Under the pieces are notes generated by a model, which did not search any database, was not told the DNA's origin, and saw only the letters and a program-made list of their open reading frames with translations. Shown piece by piece: positions 23,138-33,934 of a DNA stretch of 64,000 nt. Source of the DNA: Citrobacter sp. R56 (GTDB lineage Bacteria > Pseudomonadota > Gammaproteobacteria > Enterobacterales > Enterobacteriaceae); assembly GCF_016811995.1 (NCBI RefSeq), contig NZ_CP069159.1, forward strand, positions 3,844,001-3,908,000, written 5' to 3'. Every line of letters starts with the position of its first letter. Within the stretch, counting starts at the first letter, position 1. The position numbers and the translations under genes are program-made.

Positions 23138-24445
23138 TTACTCTTGCTGCAGTTTTGCCTCATCATGGATGTCGCGGTAATAAATATCCTGACGCAGCCA
23201 CATTCCTAATCCCAATCCTATCAGAGATAACGCCAGCACATACCAGGCAGGTGCCATCGGCGAAATGCCCATCAGCACGGTAACGAAAATCGGCGTCAGT
23301 CCCCCGAAAATCGCATACGAGACATTGTAAGAAAATGAAATGCCGGTGAAGCGAACCTCCGCCGGAAAGGCTCTGACCATGACATAGGGCACCGCCCCTA
23401 CTACACCGACACACAGCCCGACAACGCCGTAAAGAAAGAATAGCTGCTCCGGATGCGCGCCTGATAAGTGATAGAAGAACCAGCTCGAGCACGCCAACAG
23501 CAGGCTTCCCACAATGAAGGTCTTACTGGCGCCAAAACGATCGGCGGCCAGTCCAGCCAGCAAACATCCCACACACAGCATGATGGTTGCGATGCTGTTT
23601 GCCTGTAGGGTCAGCGCTGGCGCAAAGCCGTATTGTTTTTGCAGCCAGACTGGCGACATCAAAATCACCACCACAATACCTGCCGACAAAAGCCAAGTCA
23701 GCAGCATCGAGACAACCACCGCTTTTCGGTGATTAACCACAACAGATTTTACCGGAAGTTCCTGCGCCAACGCTTTACGCTGCTGCATCTCGAGGAAGAT
23801 GGGTGTTTCCTGCAACCAGCGGCGTAAATACATCGCCACAAAGCCGAAAACGCCCCCGAGCAGGAAAGGGATACGCCAGCCATAATCGTGAACTGCCTGT
23901 TGAGTCATGCTGGTGTTAATCAGCGTAGCAACGACAGAGCCGAGCAGGATCCCTACCGTCAATCCCGCGGTCAGCGTACCGCAGGCGATCCCTATCCGAC
24001 GTTCAGGAACATGTTCCGCCACAAACACCCACGCGCCGGGGACTTCACCGCCAATGGCCGCTCCCTGCAAAATGCGCATCAGTAACAGCAGCAACGGCGC
24101 CAGAATCCCCAGGGAGGAAAAGGTAGGTAACAGACCTATCGCCAGCGTCGGCACGGCCATCAACAAAATGCTCAGGGTGAACATTTTCTTACGCCCCACC
24201 ATGTCGCCAAAGTGCGCCATGATGATGCCTCCCAGTGGACGCGCCAGATACCCAGCAGCAAAAATGCCAAAGGTCTGCACCTGGCGGAGCCATTCCGGGA
24301 TATCAGCAGGGAAAAACAGCTCGCCAACGACAGCCGCGAAGAAGACAAAAATAATGAAGTCATAAAACTCGAGCGCACCACCGAGAGCGGCCAGCGTAAG
24401 GGTTTTATAATCCTGACGATTCAGAGGTCGTGTGTGTTGTGACAT
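23138..24445 (-). CDS. MFS transporter, metabolite:H+ symporter (MHS) type
   Basis: This encodes a 435-residue protein with about 12 hydrophobic segments. The loop 2-3 signature GDMVGRKKMFTLSI and the N-terminal ALGGALEFYDFIIFVFF resemble the ProP/ShiA/KgtP-type MHS subfamily, which take up organic acids, betaines or similar metabolites with protons. The substrate cannot be named from sequence. It is not at this place in E. coli K-12, where mog and satP are neighbours. It is transcribed alone, between the satP terminator and a non-coding gap of about 120 bases before mog. Base composition looks like its neighbours, so any transfer is old. Confidence 0.88.
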   Translation of the reverse strand: MSQHTRPLNRQDYKTLTLAALGGALEFYDFIIFVFFAAVVGELFFPADIPEWLRQVQTFGIFAAGYLARPLGGIIMAHFGDMVGRKKMFTLSILLMAVPTLAIGLLPTFSSLGILAPLLLLLMRILQGAAIGGEVPGAWVFVAEHVPERRIGIACGTLTAGLTVGILLGSVVATLINTSMTQQAVHDYGWRIPFLLGGVFGFVAMYLRRWLQETPIFLEMQQRKALAQELPVKSVVVNHRKAVVVSMLLTWLLSAGIVVVILMSPVWLQKQYGFAPALTLQANSIATIMLCVGCLLAGLAADRFGASKTFIVGSLLLACSSWFFYHLSGAHPEQLFFLYGVVGLCVGVVGAVPYVMVRAFPAEVRFTGISFSYNVSYAIFGGLTPIFVTVLMGISPMAPAWYVLALSLIGLGLGMWLRQDIYYRDIHDEAKLQQE

Positions 24446-24568
24446 AGCAAACCATGAGTAAAGTGGAGTTATTGATTGGGTTAAGCGATATGTAAATTAA
24501 AAATTACTATATCGTAAACAATTCAATACTCCACTCACTTCACCGCTTATGTCACGAAACGGTTAACT

Positions 24569-25156
24569 TCAGGCGTTTGTATCGCGGATGGCGCTTTTCG
24601 GGCGGAATGATGCTACCACGTCGGGTGCAGTTTCCACATACGGGCCATCCAGCAGCTGTATACAATACGGTACACTGGCAAATATCCCCGCCACCAGCGC
24701 TTTGCCGTCCGCATCTTTCACCCCTTCCAGCGTTTCTTTGATGGATTTAGGTTGTCCCGGCAAATTGAGGATCAGCGCCTGTTTGCGAATGACGCCCACC
24801 TGGCGAGAGAGAATTGCCGTTGGCACAAAGTGCAGACTGATCTGGCGCATCTGTTCGCCAAAGCCGGGCATTTCCCGGTCAGCGACGGCCAGCGTCGCAT
24901 CCGGCGTAACATCGCGGCGCGCAGGCCCGGTTCCGCCGGTCGTCAGTACCAGGTGACAACTCATCTCGTCGACCAGTTCACACAGCGTTTGTTCAATAAT
25001 CGCCTGTTCATCCGGTATCAGTCGGGTTTCTACTTCAAAAGGGGTCGTCAGGGCGGCCGCCAGCCACTCTTCCAGAGCCGGGATACCTTTGTCCTGATAA
25101 ACACCGCTGGAGGCGCGGTCTGAGATGGAAACTAAGCCAATACGTAAGGTGTTCAT
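24569..25156 (-). CDS. mog: molybdopterin adenylyltransferase Mog
   Basis: This encodes 195 residues, the E. coli length. The MoaB/Mog fold motif VLTTGGTGPARRDVTPDATL and the conserved DEMSCHLV and LPGQPKSIKETLEG segments are intact. It adenylylates molybdopterin before MoeA inserts molybdate, in the cytoplasm. It lies downstream of talB on the same strand, about 110 bases away, as in E. coli. Confidence 0.97.
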   Translation of the reverse strand: MNTLRIGLVSISDRASSGVYQDKGIPALEEWLAAALTTPFEVETRLIPDEQAIIEQTLCELVDEMSCHLVLTTGGTGPARRDVTPDATLAVADREMPGFGEQMRQISLHFVPTAILSRQVGVIRKQALILNLPGQPKSIKETLEGVKDADGKALVAGIFASVPYCIQLLDGPYVETAPDVVASFRPKSAIRDTNA

Positions 25157-25267
25157 GATTATTCCGTTTAAACAGTCTCGTTAAACAGAATGATACACTG
25201 CGAAGGGACAGACAGACAGGTTTCAGAGGGGTTAGCGTGACCCGTATCAGGGCCACGCTAAAAATGA

Positions 25268-26221
25268 TTACAGCAGGTCGCCGATCATTTTTTCCAGTTT
25301 ACCCTGGTCTACAGCAAACTTACGGATACCGTCCGCCAGTTTGTCTACAGCCATCGGATCCTGGTTGTGCTGCCACAGGAATTCAGACTCAGTGATGCGT
25401 TCCGGACGTGCTTTCACTTCGCCAGAGAAGGACAGTTTGCGCTCAACAGCGCCTTCGCTTTCAGCCAGTTCTTTCAGCAATGCAGGCGCGATAGTCAGAC
25501 GATCGCAACCCGCCAGCTCCAGAATCTCACCCATGTTGCGGAAGCTTGCGCCCATCACCACTGTTTCGTAGCCGTGCTGTTTGTAGTACTCGTAGATTTC
25601 CGTCACGGAAACCACGCCCGGATCTTCATCCGGTGCATACTCTTTCTTGTCGGTATTGGTTTTATACCAGTCAAGAATACGACCTACGAACGGAGAAATC
25701 AGGTACACGCCTGCTTCTGCACATGCACGCGCCTGCGCGAAGGAGAACAGCAGCGTCAGGTTACAGTTGATGCCTTCTTTTTCCAGCTGCTCAGCAGCAC
25801 GAATGCCCTGCCAGGTGGAAGCCAGTTTGATCAGAATACGATCGTTGCTGATACCCGCATCGTTGTAGAGTTTGATCAGACGTTTCGCTTTCGCGATAGA
25901 CGCTTCGGTGTCGTAAGACAGACGCGCGTCAACTTCGGTAGAGATACGGCCAGGGACCAGTTTCAGGATCTCCAGACCAATGTTCACCGCCAGCTTGTCA
26001 GTTGCATCAACCACTTGCTGTGCGCGATCGTTACTCTGCTGTTTAGCCCAGGCAACAGCGTCGTCAATCAGTTTACGGTATTCCGGGATCTGCGCTGCAT
26101 TCAGAATGAGAGAAGGGTTAGTTGTGGCATCCTGCGGCTGGTACAGCTTCATTGCCGCGATGTCTCCGGTGTCAGCCACCACGGTAGTGAACTGACGAAG
26201 GGAGGTCAATTTGTCCGTCAT
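25268..26221 (-). CDS. talB: transaldolase B
   Basis: This encodes 317 residues from the ATG at 26221 ([10 protein letters not shown]), the E. coli length, with AGAGAAAC as ribosome-binding region; the open frame upstream of that is non-coding. The Schiff-base lysine lies in [12 protein letters not shown] (Lys132), and the N-terminal DATTNPSLI is conserved. It transfers a dihydroxyacetone unit between sedoheptulose 7-phosphate and glyceraldehyde 3-phosphate in the pentose phosphate pathway. It is divergent from yaaJ. Confidence 0.98.
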   Translation of the reverse strand: MTDKLTSLRQFTTVVADTGDIAAMKLYQPQDATTNPSLILNAAQIPEYRKLIDDAVAWAKQQSNDRAQQVVDATDKLAVNIGLEILKLVPGRISTEVDARLSYDTEASIAKAKRLIKLYNDAGISNDRILIKLASTWQGIRAAEQLEKEGINCNLTLLFSFAQARACAEAGVYLISPFVGRILDWYKTNTDKKEYAPDEDPGVVSVTEIYEYYKQHGYETVVMGASFRNMGEILELAGCDRLTIAPALLKELAESEGAVERKLSFSGEVKARPERITESEFLWQHNQDPMAVDKLADGIRKFAVDQGKLEKMIGDLL

Positions 26222-26493
26222 GATAGTGTTTCTCTTTAAACAGCTTGTTAGGGGGATGTAACCGGTCTGCCCTGATGATAACACGACGTACTGACATCGC
26301 AACCGAAGACAATGCGGTTATCCGCCCGATGCGGTTTTTAACGCGACATTGACCCTGCACGGCATTACTGACCACGCTCTTGTGTATTATACGATTCTGT
26401 TATGAATCATCTTGCAGGGTATATACTGCATATGAATTGGTAACGCTTACACAGGAAAACAGAAGCGTACCGGCATCAACAAGAGGGATGTTA

Positions 26494-27939
26494 ATGCCTG
26501 ATTTTTTATCATTTATTAATGACGTACTTTGGGGATCGGTAATGATCTACCTGCTCTTTGGCGCAGGGTGTTGGTTCACTTACCGTACCGGGTTCGTTCA
26601 ATTTCGCTATATTCGCCAGTTTGGCAAAAGTCTGAAAAATAGCCTTACCCCACAACCCGGCGGCTTAACGTCATTTCAGGCACTCTGCACCAGCCTTGCC
26701 GCCCGTGTTGGCAGCGGCAATTTAGCGGGCGTCGCCGTCGCGATCACCGCAGGCGGCCCCGGTGCGGTATTCTGGATGTGGATGTCAGCGCTGATAGGTA
26801 TGGCAACATCCTTTGCTGAGTGCTCGCTCGCCCAACTCTATAAAGAACGCGACAGCAAAGGCCAGTTTCGCGGCGGTCCGGCGTGGTATATGGCGCGAGG
26901 GCTCGGCATGCGTTGGATGGGCGTTATCTTTGCCGTCTTCTTACTCATTGCTTACGGTATTATTTTTAACAGTGTCCAGGCGAACTCTGTCGCGCGAGCA
27001 CTGAATTTTGCCTTTGATATACCTCCCCTCTATTCCGGTCTGGCGCTGGCGTCTCTGGCATTGCTGGTGATCGTTCGCGGGATCAAAGGTGTCGCACGGA
27101 TCATGCAGTGGTTTGTCCCCGTGATGGCCCTGCTGTGGCTGACCGCCAGTGTGGCGATCTGTGTCTGGCATATCGACCAACTCCCCGGCATCATTATCGC
27201 CATCGTGAAAAGTGCCTTGGGCTGGCAGGAAGCGACGGCAGGCGTCGCTGGCTATACGCTCAGTCAGGCCATCACCAGTGGATTTCAACGTGGCATGTTC
27301 TCGAATGAAGCCGGTATGGGGTCCACGCCTAACGCCGCAGCGGCGGCAGCATCATGGCCTCCCCATCCTGCCGCGCAGGGCATTGTGCAAATGATCGGTG
27401 TGTTTACCGACACGGTGATTATTTGTACGGCCAGCGCCATGATCATTTTACTGGCCGACCACGGCACCGCCTATATGCCGACCGAAGGTATTCAGCTTGT
27501 TCAGCGGGCAATGACCTCATTGACCGGAGAATGGGGAGCAGGATTCGTTGCGTTGATTGTGGTGCTGTTTGCCTTCAGCTCGATCGTCGCCAACTATATT
27601 TACGCCGAAAACAACCTGATTTTTCTTCAGTTGGACAACGGCCGAAATGTCTGGATATTGCGTATAACCACCGTCTGTATGGTTGTTCTGGGAACGCTGC
27701 TGAGTCTGCCGGTTGTATGGCAACTGGCCGACATTATTATGGCCTGCATGGCGATCACCAACCTGACCGCAATACTGTTACTCTCTCCGGTGGTGTATAC
27801 CCTGGCGGGAGATTACCTGCGTCAGCGCAAACTCGGCGTACGACCCGTCTTTGATCCGCTTCGTTATCCTGATATCGGCCAACAGCTGGCGCCGGGGAGC
27901 TGGGAAGACGCGCCTCGTGAGCGGGATGACATAAGGTAA
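26494..27939 (+). CDS. yaaJ: alanine/glycine:cation symporter family protein YaaJ
   Basis: This encodes 481 residues (E. coli YaaJ 476) from the ATG at 26494 (MPDFLSFINDVLWG), preceded by AAGAGGG. Ten or more membrane segments are present with the AGCS signatures SLAARVGSGNLAGVAVAITAGGPGAVFWMW and GMFSNEAGMGSTPNAAAAA. The family moves alanine or glycine with Na+ or H+; the substrate of YaaJ itself is not firmly known. The C-terminus is a few residues longer and different from that of E. coli. It is transcribed divergently from talB, ahead of yaaA. Confidence 0.95.
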   Translation: MPDFLSFINDVLWGSVMIYLLFGAGCWFTYRTGFVQFRYIRQFGKSLKNSLTPQPGGLTSFQALCTSLAARVGSGNLAGVAVAITAGGPGAVFWMWMSALIGMATSFAECSLAQLYKERDSKGQFRGGPAWYMARGLGMRWMGVIFAVFLLIAYGIIFNSVQANSVARALNFAFDIPPLYSGLALASLALLVIVRGIKGVARIMQWFVPVMALLWLTASVAICVWHIDQLPGIIIAIVKSALGWQEATAGVAGYTLSQAITSGFQRGMFSNEAGMGSTPNAAAAAASWPPHPAAQGIVQMIGVFTDTVIICTASAMIILLADHGTAYMPTEGIQLVQRAMTSLTGEWGAGFVALIVVLFAFSSIVANYIYAENNLIFLQLDNGRNVWILRITTVCMVVLGTLLSLPVVWQLADIIMACMAITNLTAILLLSPVVYTLAGDYLRQRKLGVRPVFDPLRYPDIGQQLAPGSWEDAPRERDDIR

Positions 27940-28008
27940 TCGCAGCCATCGATCAATTCTGTCGTTTTTTTTGCTAAAGTCGCAGTAAATTTCCCGCAAG
28001 GACTGGAT

Positions 28009-28782
28009 ATGCTGATTCTCATTTCACCTGCAAAAACGCTCGATTATCAGAGCCCGCTGGCGACTACGCGTCATACCCTGCCCGAGCTGCTGGATCACTC
28101 CCAGCAGCTTATCCACGAGGCGCGTAAACTCTCTGCACCGCAGATTGGTAAACTGATGGGAGTAAGCGACAAGCTGGCCGACCTCAATGCCACCCGATTT
28201 CACGACTGGCAACCCAACTTTTCCCCCGAGAATGCACGTCAGGCTATTCTTGCGTTCAAGGGCGATGTCTACACCGGACTGCGCGCGGAAACCTTCAGCG
28301 ACGCGGATTTTGACTTCGCCCAGCAACATTTACGCATGCTCTCCGGTTTGTATGGCGTCTTGCGCCCGCTGGATTTAATGCAACCTTATCGTCTGGAAAT
28401 GGGGATTCGCCTTGAAAACGCGAAAGGGAAAGACCTCTACCAATTCTGGGGCGATACGATCACTGAAAAGCTCAATGAAGCCCTGAAAGCACAAGGGGAT
28501 CAGGTTGTCATCAACCTTGCGTCAGACGAATACTTTAAATCCGTGAAGCCGAAGAAACTGAACGCCGAGCTTATCAAACCGGTTTTCCTCGATGAGAAAA
28601 ACGGCAAGTTCAAGGTCATAAGCTTCTACGCCAAAAAAGCGCGCGGTCTGATGAGTCGCTACATTATTGAAAATCGCCTGACGACGCCGGAGCAGCTCAC
28701 CGGCTTTAACAGCGAAGGCTATTTCTTTGATGAGGAAGCATCAGGACAGGGTGAACTGGTGTTTAAACGTCATGAGCAGTAA
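28009..28782 (+). CDS. yaaA: peroxide stress protein YaaA (DUF328)
   Basis: This encodes 257 residues (E. coli 258). The conserved N-terminus [16 protein letters not shown] and the core YSGLYG-like [22 protein letters not shown] are present, together with [13 protein letters not shown]. coli YaaA is induced by OxyR and lowers intracellular free iron during peroxide stress, and the family has DNA-binding features. It follows yaaJ by about 70 bases. In E. coli yaaX lies between it and thrC; here only a REP element does. Confidence 0.96.
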   Translation: MLILISPAKTLDYQSPLATTRHTLPELLDHSQQLIHEARKLSAPQIGKLMGVSDKLADLNATRFHDWQPNFSPENARQAILAFKGDVYTGLRAETFSDADFDFAQQHLRMLSGLYGVLRPLDLMQPYRLEMGIRLENAKGKDLYQFWGDTITEKLNEALKAQGDQVVINLASDEYFKSVKPKKLNAELIKPVFLDEKNGKFKVISFYAKKARGLMSRYIIENRLTTPEQLTGFNSEGYFFDEEASGQGELVFKRHEQ

Positions 28783-28786
28783 TTGA

Positions 28787-28885
28787 AGCGTGCCGGATGG
28801 CGGCTATGCCTTATCCGGCCTACAAAACATAACGACTGTTCCGCAGGCCGGAGAAGACGCTTTCGCGTCGCCATCCGGCACAGTA
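28787..28885. repeat. BIME between yaaA and thrC
   Basis: GTGCCGGATGGCGGCTATGCC with TTATCCGGCCTAC and, inverted, GCAGGCCGGAGAAGACGC with GTCGCCATCCGGCAC form two REP units in opposite orientation. They fill the gap between the convergent yaaA and thrC genes. Confidence 0.9.
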
Positions 28886-28891
28886 AAGTAA

Positions 28892-30178
28892 CTAGCTGCG
28901 CGTCATCATCAGCTGACGTAGCGCCGCGAAATCGGCGGGCAGATGATGAGAAAGCAGCGGCAGATCGGCGCGGTCCGCCAACTCTTTTGGCAGATCCAAC
29001 GTTTCGCCGAGAATAGCTTCCACGCTCTCTTTAAATTTTGCCGGATGCGCGGTTCCCAGGAACAGGCCATACTCGCCAGGATGCAATTGATCGCGCAACG
29101 CACGATAGGCAACTGCCGCATGCGGTTCTGAAGTGTAACCCACCGCTTTTAACTCACGCATCGTCTCTTGCGTCGTCGCGTCGTCCACCGCCGCGTAACC
29201 CAGTTCATTCAGACGCCAGATCTTACGGCGGAACAACTCCTCCACACGCGGCCAGTTATTTGGCTGACTAACATCCATGGCATTCGACAAAGTCGCCTGC
29301 GTTGTCTTAGGTGCCCACTGCCCGTCATGCAGGAAGCGCGGTACGGTGTCATTCACGTTGGTGGCGGCGATAAAACGCTTCACCGGCAGACCGAGCGATT
29401 TCGCCAGCAGGCCGGCGGTCAGATCGCCAAAGTTGCCGCTAGGAACGGAAACCACCAGCTGATTACGAGCCTCTTGCGGCAGCTGCGCAACCGCTTCGAA
29501 GTAGTAACAAATCTGCGCTAACAGACGGCTAATGTTAATGGAGTTGGCCGAGTTCAGACCCAGCGCCTGCTTCAGCGCTTCATCATCAAACGCCTGCTTC
29601 ACCAGAGCCTGGCAGGCATCAAAATCCCCGTCGATTGCCACGGTTTCAATATTGCCGCCAAGCGTACAAAACAGTTTTTCCTGTAATGGGCTTATCTTAC
29701 CGCGCGGGTAGAGGATAACGACACGCACATTTTTCAGGCCATAGAAAGCGTGAGCCACTGCCGCACCGGTATCGCCGGAGGTCGCCGTCAGGATGGTGAC
29801 CGGTTTATCGCCGCTGATATGTGTCAGCATCTGCGCCATAAAACGCCCGCCGAAATCTTTAAATGCCAGCGTGGGTCCATGAAACAACTCCAGACAGCCG
29901 ACATCGCTTTCTACCTGCGCCACCGGTGCCGGGAACGCAAACGCGGAGCGTACACGCTCTTCAAGGATCTCCTGCGGGATCTCATCTCCTATGAATGCAG
30001 AGAGGATCTTAGCGCTGCGGACAACGAAGTCCTGGTTCAGCATCTCATCGATCTCGGTCAGGCTAAATTCCGGGAGCTCGTGTGGAAAGAATAACCCCTG
30101 ATTTTTGCCCAGTCCCTGCGTGACGGCCTGTGCAAAGCTGACCTGTTCATTGTGATCTTTTAAATTGTAGAGTTTCAT
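28892..30178 (-). CDS. thrC: threonine synthase ThrC
   Basis: This encodes 428 residues, the E. coli length. The PLP lysine is Lys107 in GPTLAFKDFGGRFM, and the phosphate-binding SVPSGNFGDLTAG loop is intact. It converts O-phosphohomoserine to threonine. It is the last gene of thrLABC, three bases after thrB. A BIME follows instead of a plain intrinsic terminator. Confidence 0.99.
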   Translation of the reverse strand: MKLYNLKDHNEQVSFAQAVTQGLGKNQGLFFPHELPEFSLTEIDEMLNQDFVVRSAKILSAFIGDEIPQEILEERVRSAFAFPAPVAQVESDVGCLELFHGPTLAFKDFGGRFMAQMLTHISGDKPVTILTATSGDTGAAVAHAFYGLKNVRVVILYPRGKISPLQEKLFCTLGGNIETVAIDGDFDACQALVKQAFDDEALKQALGLNSANSINISRLLAQICYYFEAVAQLPQEARNQLVVSVPSGNFGDLTAGLLAKSLGLPVKRFIAATNVNDTVPRFLHDGQWAPKTTQATLSNAMDVSQPNNWPRVEELFRRKIWRLNELGYAAVDDATTQETMRELKAVGYTSEPHAAVAYRALRDQLHPGEYGLFLGTAHPAKFKESVEAILGETLDLPKELADRADLPLLSHHLPADFAALRQLMMTRS

Positions 30179-30181
30179 TGA

Positions 30182-31111
30182 TTATCCCAGTACTCGTGCG
30201 CCCGCCGTGTCCAGACGGCAAATATGAACAAAGCCTTCCTGATTTTGCAGGTAGTGTTTAGTCAGCCAATCCGCTACGCGTTGAGCGGTATCCGGTTTAT
30301 CGCATAGCGCGAACAGCGTCGGCCCGGACCCGGAAATACCGCTGGCCAGCGCGCCGATCTCCGCCACCGCCTGACGTGCCTGGCTAAAACCAGGCAGCAG
30401 ACGCGCGCGATAGGGCTCAGCAATCACATCTTTCATCAGCTTTGCAGCAAGCTGCGGCTGACGGGAATAACAGGCATGAATAAATCCGGCCAAGTGCCGC
30501 CCGTGGGCAATGCAATCCTGACGACGGTACTGCGCGGGTAAGATCGCGCGGGCTTCCGCCGTGGACACTTTGATCCCCGGATAGGCAAGTACCCATAGCC
30601 ACTCATCAAAGCCTGGCACCTGTTGGCTGATGATGCCGTTTTCTTCAATCATCAACTGCATGCCGCCCAGAAAACACGGCGCGACATTATCGTAATGAAT
30701 GCTGCCGGAGATACGGCCTTCCAGCTCCCCCATAATGGCCAGCAGTCGCGTATCGTTCAGCGGTTTACCGCAGTGTTCGTTCATCGCCACCAGCGCAGCA
30801 ACAACGGAACAGGCGCTGGAACCTAACCCGGAACCTATCGGCATGTTCTTTTCCAGCGTCATCGCCACCGGGATTTGCTTGCCAAGCTCCTGGCAAAAAC
30901 GCTCCCAACACTGGTAGACAATATTTTCACGCGGCTCTGGCGGCAGTTTGTCAGCAAAGTGACCCCGATTAATCAGACGAAAGCTGTCCGACGCCTCAAC
31001 GGTGACCACATCACCCAGCAGCGAACCATCAACGGGCGTCACCGCCGCCCCAAGGACATCAAATCCGACGCTCATATTGGCGCTGGAAGCCGGAGCATAA
31101 ACTTTCACCAT
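30182..31111 (-). CDS. thrB: homoserine kinase ThrB
   Basis: This encodes 309 residues (E. coli 310), a GHMP kinase. The ATP-binding motif [17 protein letters not shown] lies near residues 90-107, and the N-terminal [18 protein letters not shown] and C-terminal [15 protein letters not shown] are typical. It phosphorylates homoserine. It starts one base after the thrA stop, so the genes are coupled. Confidence 0.98.
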   Translation of the reverse strand: MVKVYAPASSANMSVGFDVLGAAVTPVDGSLLGDVVTVEASDSFRLINRGHFADKLPPEPRENIVYQCWERFCQELGKQIPVAMTLEKNMPIGSGLGSSACSVVAALVAMNEHCGKPLNDTRLLAIMGELEGRISGSIHYDNVAPCFLGGMQLMIEENGIISQQVPGFDEWLWVLAYPGIKVSTAEARAILPAQYRRQDCIAHGRHLAGFIHACYSRQPQLAAKLMKDVIAEPYRARLLPGFSQARQAVAEIGALASGISGSGPTLFALCDKPDTAQRVADWLTKHYLQNQEGFVHICRLDTAGARVLG

Positions 31112-31112
31112 C

Positions 31113-33575
31113 TTAGACTCCTAACTTCCATGAGAGGGTACGCAGCAGATCGGCAAAGACGCCCGCCGCCGTCACGTCGTTGCCTGCACCATAACCGCGC
31201 AACACCAGCGGCAACGGTTGATAATAGTGGCTGTAGAACGCCAGCGCGTTTTCGCCGTTTTTCACTTTGAACAGCGGATCGTTGCCATCGACCTCGGCAA
31301 TCTTCACGCGGCAAACGCCGTCCTCTTCAATGTTGCCCACATAGCGCAACACTTTACCCTCATCACGGGCTTTCGCCACGCGTGCCGCAAACGCGTCATC
31401 AAGCTGCGGCAGATTCGTCATAAACGCTGCCACATCGCCAGAATCATCAAACCCTTCTGGTAACACCGGTTCGATCACGATATCGGAAAGCTCCAGTGCC
31501 CGACCCGTTTCACGGGCGAGGATCAGCAGTTTGCGTGCAACATCCATCCCGGAGAGATCGTCTCGCGGATCGGGTTCGGTGTAGCCCATCTCGCGGGCCT
31601 GCGTGGTGGCCTGCGAGAGGCTCATCCCTTCATCCAGTTTACCGAAGATAAATGAGAGCGATCCGGAGAGAATACCGGAGAATTTTTGCAGCTCGTCCCC
31701 CGCGTTGAGCAGGTTTTGCAGGTTTTCAATCACCGGCAGGCCCGCGCCAACGTTCGTGTCATATAAAAATTTGCGCCGCGATTTTTCCGCTGCGAAACGC
31801 AACTGATGGTAGTAATCCATCGACGAGGTGTTCGCCTTCTTGTTTGGCGTCACCACATGGAAACCTTCGCGCAGGAAGTCTGCATATTGATCCGCAACGG
31901 CCTGGCTGGAGGTGCAATCCACAATTACAGGGTTGAGCAGGTGATATTCCTTCACCAGACGGATTAAACGGCCCAAGTTGAAGGGCTCTTTCGCTTCCGC
32001 CAGTTCCGCCTGCCAGTTTTCCAGATTCAACCCATGCACATTGGTCAGCAGCGCCTTTGAGTTCGCCACGCCGCAAACGCGCAGATCGATATGCTTATTC
32101 TTCAGCCAGCTCTGTTGGCGTTTGAGCTGCTCCAGTAACGCGCCGCCGACGCCACCGACACCGATGACAAACACTTCAATGACCTGATCGGTATTGAACA
32201 GCATCTGGTGCGTGACGCGGACACCAGTTGTTGCATCGTCATTGTTGACCACCACAGAAATAGAACGCTCGGACGAGCCTTGTGCGATAGCAACAATATT
32301 GATGTTGGCGCGGGCCAGCGCCGCGAAGAATTTTGCTGAAATGCCACGCAGCGTTCGCATACCATCGCCCACCACAGAGATGATGGCCAGGTGGTCAGTC
32401 ACCGCCAGCGGCTCCAGCAAACCTTCTTTCAGCTCCAGATAGAACTCATCCTGCATCGCGCGCTGGGCACGTGCGCTGTCGCCCTGCGGCACACAGAAAC
32501 TGATGCTGTACTCTGAAGAGGATTGCGTGATCAGGACCACCGAAATACCAGCGCGAGACATGGCGGCAAACACACGCGCCGCCATTCCCACCATCCCTTT
32601 CATACCGGGACCGGAAACACTGAACATCGCCATGTTGTTAAGATTCGAGATCCCTTTCACCGGCAGATTATCATCATCGCAGCTGGCGCCAATCAGCGTA
32701 CCGGGCGCTTGCGGGTTTCCGGTATTTTTAATCAGGCATGGGATCTGGAACTGAGCAATAGGGGTAATCGTGCGAGGATGAAGAACTTTGGCGCCGAAGT
32801 AGGAAAGCTCCATGGCTTCCTGATAAGACATCGATTTCAATAATCTGGCATCCGGAACCTGGCGAGGGTCGCAGGTGTACACGCCATCAACGTCAGTCCA
32901 GATCTCACAACAATCCGCGCGTAAACAGGCAGCCAGGACAGCAGCCGAATAGTCAGACCCGTTACGCCCCAGCACGACCAGCTCACCTTTATCATTCCCG
33001 GCGGTAAAACCAGCCATCAGCACCATATGGTCTGCGGGGATACGCCCGGCAGCAATACGACGCGTGGATTCAGCGATATCGACGGTGGACTCGAGGTAAT
33101 GCCCAACCGCCAGTAATTTCTCAACCGGGTCGATGACCGTTACGTCATGGCCGCGTGCTTCCAGCAAGCCCGCCATAATGGCGATCGACATTTTTTCACC
33201 ACGGCAGATAAGCGCGGCATTGATGCTGTCCGGGCACTGTCCCAGCAGGCTGATGCCGTGCAGCACATGTTTGATCTGCGCAAATTCTTGTTCGACAAAG
33301 GCTTTTAATTGCGCCAACGGAAAGTCCGGCTGCGCGGCAGCGAGTCCCGTCAGAAGTTCGGAAAAGATGCGTTCGGCATCGCTGATATTGGGTAAAGCAT
33401 CCTGACCACCGATGGTTTTTTCAATCATCGCCACCAGATGGTTAGTAATTTTCGCAGGGGCAGAAAGCACGGTTGCGACCTGCCCCTGCCTGGCATTGCT
33501 TTCCAGAATATCGGCAACCCGCAGAAAGCGTTCTGCATTTGCCACTGATGTACCACCGAACTTCAACACTCGCAT
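31113..33575 (-). CDS. thrA: bifunctional aspartokinase I / homoserine dehydrogenase I ThrA
   Basis: This encodes 820 residues from the ATG at 33575 ([17 protein letters not shown]), the E. coli length; the 14 codons upstream in frame overlap the attenuator. The aspartokinase domain (KFGGTS) covers about 1-250, two ACT regulatory domains follow (about 320-460), and the homoserine dehydrogenase domain has the NAD motif [15 protein letters not shown] near 470 and GTCGTG-type NVGAGLPVI later. It carries out the first and third committed steps to threonine and is feedback-inhibited by threonine. It is the first structural gene of the operon. Confidence 0.99.
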   Translation of the reverse strand: MRVLKFGGTSVANAERFLRVADILESNARQGQVATVLSAPAKITNHLVAMIEKTIGGQDALPNISDAERIFSELLTGLAAAQPDFPLAQLKAFVEQEFAQIKHVLHGISLLGQCPDSINAALICRGEKMSIAIMAGLLEARGHDVTVIDPVEKLLAVGHYLESTVDIAESTRRIAAGRIPADHMVLMAGFTAGNDKGELVVLGRNGSDYSAAVLAACLRADCCEIWTDVDGVYTCDPRQVPDARLLKSMSYQEAMELSYFGAKVLHPRTITPIAQFQIPCLIKNTGNPQAPGTLIGASCDDDNLPVKGISNLNNMAMFSVSGPGMKGMVGMAARVFAAMSRAGISVVLITQSSSEYSISFCVPQGDSARAQRAMQDEFYLELKEGLLEPLAVTDHLAIISVVGDGMRTLRGISAKFFAALARANINIVAIAQGSSERSISVVVNNDDATTGVRVTHQMLFNTDQVIEVFVIGVGGVGGALLEQLKRQQSWLKNKHIDLRVCGVANSKALLTNVHGLNLENWQAELAEAKEPFNLGRLIRLVKEYHLLNPVIVDCTSSQAVADQYADFLREGFHVVTPNKKANTSSMDYYHQLRFAAEKSRRKFLYDTNVGAGLPVIENLQNLLNAGDELQKFSGILSGSLSFIFGKLDEGMSLSQATTQAREMGYTEPDPRDDLSGMDVARKLLILARETGRALELSDIVIEPVLPEGFDDSGDVAAFMTNLPQLDDAFAARVAKARDEGKVLRYVGNIEEDGVCRVKIAEVDGNDPLFKVKNGENALAFYSHYYQPLPLVLRGYGAGNDVTAAGVFADLLRTLSWKLGV

Positions 33576-33601
33576 TGTTGTTACCTCGTTACCTTTGGTC
33601 G

Positions 33602-33638
33602 AAAAAAAAGCCCGCACTGTTTAGGTGCGGGCTTTTTT
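33602..33638 (-). terminator. thr operon attenuator
   Basis: Stem AGCCCGCAC (33609-33617) and GTGCGGGCT (33625-33633) has U runs on the minus side. It lies between the thrL stop and thrA. Together with the GGTGCGGGC segment at the end of thrL it can form the alternative antiterminator pairing, giving control by charged Thr and Ile tRNA. Confidence 0.93.
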
Positions 33639-33656
33639 CTGTGTTTCCTGTACGCG

Positions 33657-33722
33657 TCAGCCCGCACCGTTACCTGTGGTAATGGTGATGGTTGTAATCA
33701 TGGTGGTGCTGATGCGTTTCAT
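33657..33722 (-). CDS. thrL: thr operon leader peptide ThrL
   Basis: This is a 21-codon frame, ATG at 33722 to TGA at 33657-33659, encoding [21 protein letters not shown]. E. coli ThrL is [21 protein letters not shown] by memory, so the peptide differs at residues 8 and 9 (Ile-Thr to Met-Ile). Seven threonine and four isoleucine codons remain. Ribosome stalling there controls the attenuator just downstream. Confidence 0.95.
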   Translation of the reverse strand: [21 protein letters not shown]

Positions 33723-33754
33723 GGATGTTGTGTTCTCTGTAATTATTATCTGTC

Positions 33755-33790
33755 TGTGCTGTTGCCTATATTGGTTAAAGTATCTGATGA
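33755..33790 (-). promoter_or_regulatory. thr operon promoter region
   Basis: The minus-strand segment TTTAACCAATATAGGC, upstream of thrL, is shared with the E. coli thr promoter; TATAGG is the likely -10, placing the start about 40 bases upstream of thrL. A fitting -35 is not obvious at 17 bases, so exact boxes are uncertain. Confidence 0.55.
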
Positions 33791-33934
33791 CTTAAGTCAA
33801 TAAATTTTTAATTTGATCACACTCCGAAACTTGTTCACGAGCTGCTGCTTGCGTCTTTACTTTCAACCAATACAGAGTGAAAACCCCACTTGAAACCAGA
33901 ACAAAAAACCACACAACCATACTTAGTTGAGATT

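Noticed and set aside
25230..25264. Hairpin between talB and mog
   Set aside because: The stem TTAGCGTG/CACGCTAA is good but the U-rich part precedes it on the transcribed strand, so it is not called a terminator.
28783..29016. 77-codon frame after yaaA
   Set aside because: It is translated REP sequence that runs into the antisense strand of thrC.
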